The position numbers were made by a program, and so were the translations under genes. A stretch of DNA of 5,966 nucleotides. It comes from Methylococcaceae bacterium. GTDB lineage: Bacteria; Pseudomonadota; Gammaproteobacteria; Methylococcales; Methylomonadaceae. The DNA lies in contig JAUXDP010000200.1 in NCBI GenBank assembly GCA_030618325.1, positions 1 to 5,966 of the forward strand. The letters are read 5' to 3'. This document shows, piece after piece, positions 4,798 through 5,966 of this stretch (position 1 is the stretch's first letter; every line of letters starts with the position of its first letter). Below the pieces are notes generated by a model that saw nothing but the letters and a program-made list of their open reading frames with translations, made no database searches and was not told where the DNA came from.

Positions 4798-5966
4798 GTG
4801 CTTACTCCCGCCAGCAAATATTGGGAATTATTGACTTTTACTGCTGGTATTCTTTTATCCCTGGCTTTCGCTCCTTTTGATTTTGACTATTTAGCAATTA
4901 TCTCTTTAGCCATTTTATTTTCGTCCTGGGAAAGTATTTCACCGAAAAGGGCTTTACTAAGAGGTTTCTTATTTGGGTTGGGATTGTTTGGTGTCGGGAT
5001 ATCCTGGGTTTATGTCAGTGTGCATGACTATGGTGGAGCGAGCCTATTTATTTCAATAATTATCACCCTGATCTTTGTTAGTTTCTGGGCAGTTTTTCCA
5101 GCGCTTGCTGGTTATTTAACCTGTAAACTATTGCCGGCATCTTGTCGATTCGGCAGATTAGCTGCTATGCCCTTTGTTTGGATGCTGGTTGAATATTTTA
5201 GGGGCCAATATGTCTTAAATGGCTTCCCCTGGCTACAGATTTCATATAGCCAGTTAGAAACTCCGCTGTCTGGGTATATTCCGGTTGTAGGAGGATATGC
5301 TGTTGGATTGCTGCTATCTGCAACGGCAGCAATTCTTTTGATCGTTATTAGACATAGAAAATACATCTATGCAGGCATAGGTATCATGCTGGCAATCTGG
5401 TTGCTTGGTGGCTTTATACAAGGAAAGAATTGGACCCAGGTTCAAGGCGAACCTATAACAGTCACCATGATTCAAGGCAATGTGTCTCAAGACCAAAAAT
5501 GGCGTCCCGAAAGTCGCCAAAAAATCATAAATCGGTATCAACAACTCACCTATCAACACTGGGATGCTGATCTTATTATCTGGCCTGAAACAGCTATCCC
5601 CGCTTTTCTCGATCAGGTGCGAAATAGTTTGTTGCAGCCATTGACTGAAAAAGCCAGACTAACCAATACGGATGTTATTGTTAGCCTCCCTGTCAGAAAG
5701 AATAAGAGCAAGCCATACTACAATGCTGTTTTGGTTTTAGGTCAACAGACCAGCATGTATCGTAAAGTACATTTATTGCCCTTTGGCGAATATTTACCAT
5801 TTCAACCTTTGTCCGGCTATTTATTAAAGCAATTAAAAATTATGCCCATTGGTTCGTTTTCACCGGGAGACTACAATCAGCCTTTATTGACTGGCGCGGG
5901 ATATCCATTCTCGACTTCGATTTGCTATGAAGATGTATTCTCAAAACTGGTAATCAAAGACTTACC
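4798..5966 (+). CDS. lnt: Apolipoprotein N-acyltransferase Lnt (C-terminus beyond window)
   Basis: Lnt transfers an acyl chain from phospholipid to the N-terminal cysteine of signal-peptidase-II-cleaved lipoproteins, the final maturation step before Lol sorting; it is an inner-membrane enzyme with a periplasmic nitrilase-type domain. The visible part is 389 codons with no stop; E. coli Lnt has about 512, so roughly 120 residues are missing. The N-terminal half is a string of hydrophobic segments with conserved Lnt wording (LAFAPFDF near 22-29, FGVGISWVYVSVHDYGG at 64-80, later NGFPWLQI). The nitrilase domain starts near residue 220 (TVTMIQGNVSQDQKW). The catalytic triad is complete: E264 in WPETAIP, K323 in YRKVHLLPFGEYLP and C376 in SICYEDVF. 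GTG at 4798 is chosen because the frame has a TAA at 4777-4779 and no ATG or GTG between; the ribosome binding site is weak. It begins 50 bases after dolP without a terminator between. Confidence 0.96.
   Translation, partial: MLTPASKYWELLTFTAGILLSLAFAPFDFDYLAIISLAILFSSWESISPKRALLRGFLFGLGLFGVGISWVYVSVHDYGGASLFISIIITLIFVSFWAVFPALAGYLTCKLLPASCRFGRLAAMPFVWMLVEYFRGQYVLNGFPWLQISYSQLETPLSGYIPVVGGYAVGLLLSATAAILLIVIRHRKYIYAGIGIMLAIWLLGGFIQGKNWTQVQGEPITVTMIQGNVSQDQKWRPESRQKIINRYQQLTYQHWDADLIIWPETAIPAFLDQVRNSLLQPLTEKARLTNTDVIVSLPVRKNKSKPYYNAVLVLGQQTSMYRKVHLLPFGEYLPFQPLSGYLLKQLKIMPIGSFSPGDYNQPLLTGAGYPFSTSICYEDVFSKLVIKDL

Noticed and set aside
5112..5559. Two antisense open frames opposite lnt
   Set aside because: The plus strand encodes continuous conserved Lnt sequence here, including the start of the nitrilase domain; the antisense frames are by-products.

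Overview
The window reads as a chromosomal cell-envelope locus from a gammaproteobacterium. The main argument is gene order. A minus-strand rsmI diverges from a plus-strand series lpoA, yraN, gmhA/diaA-type SIS gene and dolP (yraP), the arrangement known from Escherichia coli (yraL, then yraMNOP) and, in variant form, from Pseudomonas. The DNA is moderately AT-leaning by eye. I cannot place it reliably below class level.

Layout: positions 1-57 hold the probable first 19 codons of an unidentified minus-strand gene. rsmI (16S rRNA methyltransferase) occupies 141-995 on the minus strand. A 126-base divergent intergenic region carries a plausible plus-strand promoter and a 5'-leader hairpin. Then follow, all on the plus strand, lpoA (lipoprotein activator of the peptidoglycan synthase PBP1A), yraN (small nuclease-fold protein overlapping lpoA by 14 bases), gmhA (sedoheptulose-7-phosphate isomerase type, 9 bases after yraN), dolP (dual-BON outer-membrane lipoprotein) and the first 389 codons of lnt (apolipoprotein N-acyltransferase), which runs off the right edge.

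The most notable non-genic feature is a 158-bp, nearly palindromic, MITE-like element at 3973-4130 between gmhA and dolP. It has 20-bp imperfect terminal inverted repeats and an 18-bp perfect internal stem. It is bracketed by a CTAG direct repeat that looks like a 4-bp target duplication. The left CTAG supplies the gmhA stop codon, so the insertion separated two tightly spaced genes without altering the GmhA protein.

Functionally the genes concern the outer membrane and wall. GmhA makes the heptose precursor of the LPS core, LpoA stimulates peptidoglycan synthesis from the outer membrane, and DolP supports outer-membrane integrity. Lnt performs the last lipidation step that LpoA and DolP themselves need. 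No CRISPR array, tRNA, rRNA or defence module is visible, and apart from the small element the window looks like conserved core genome.
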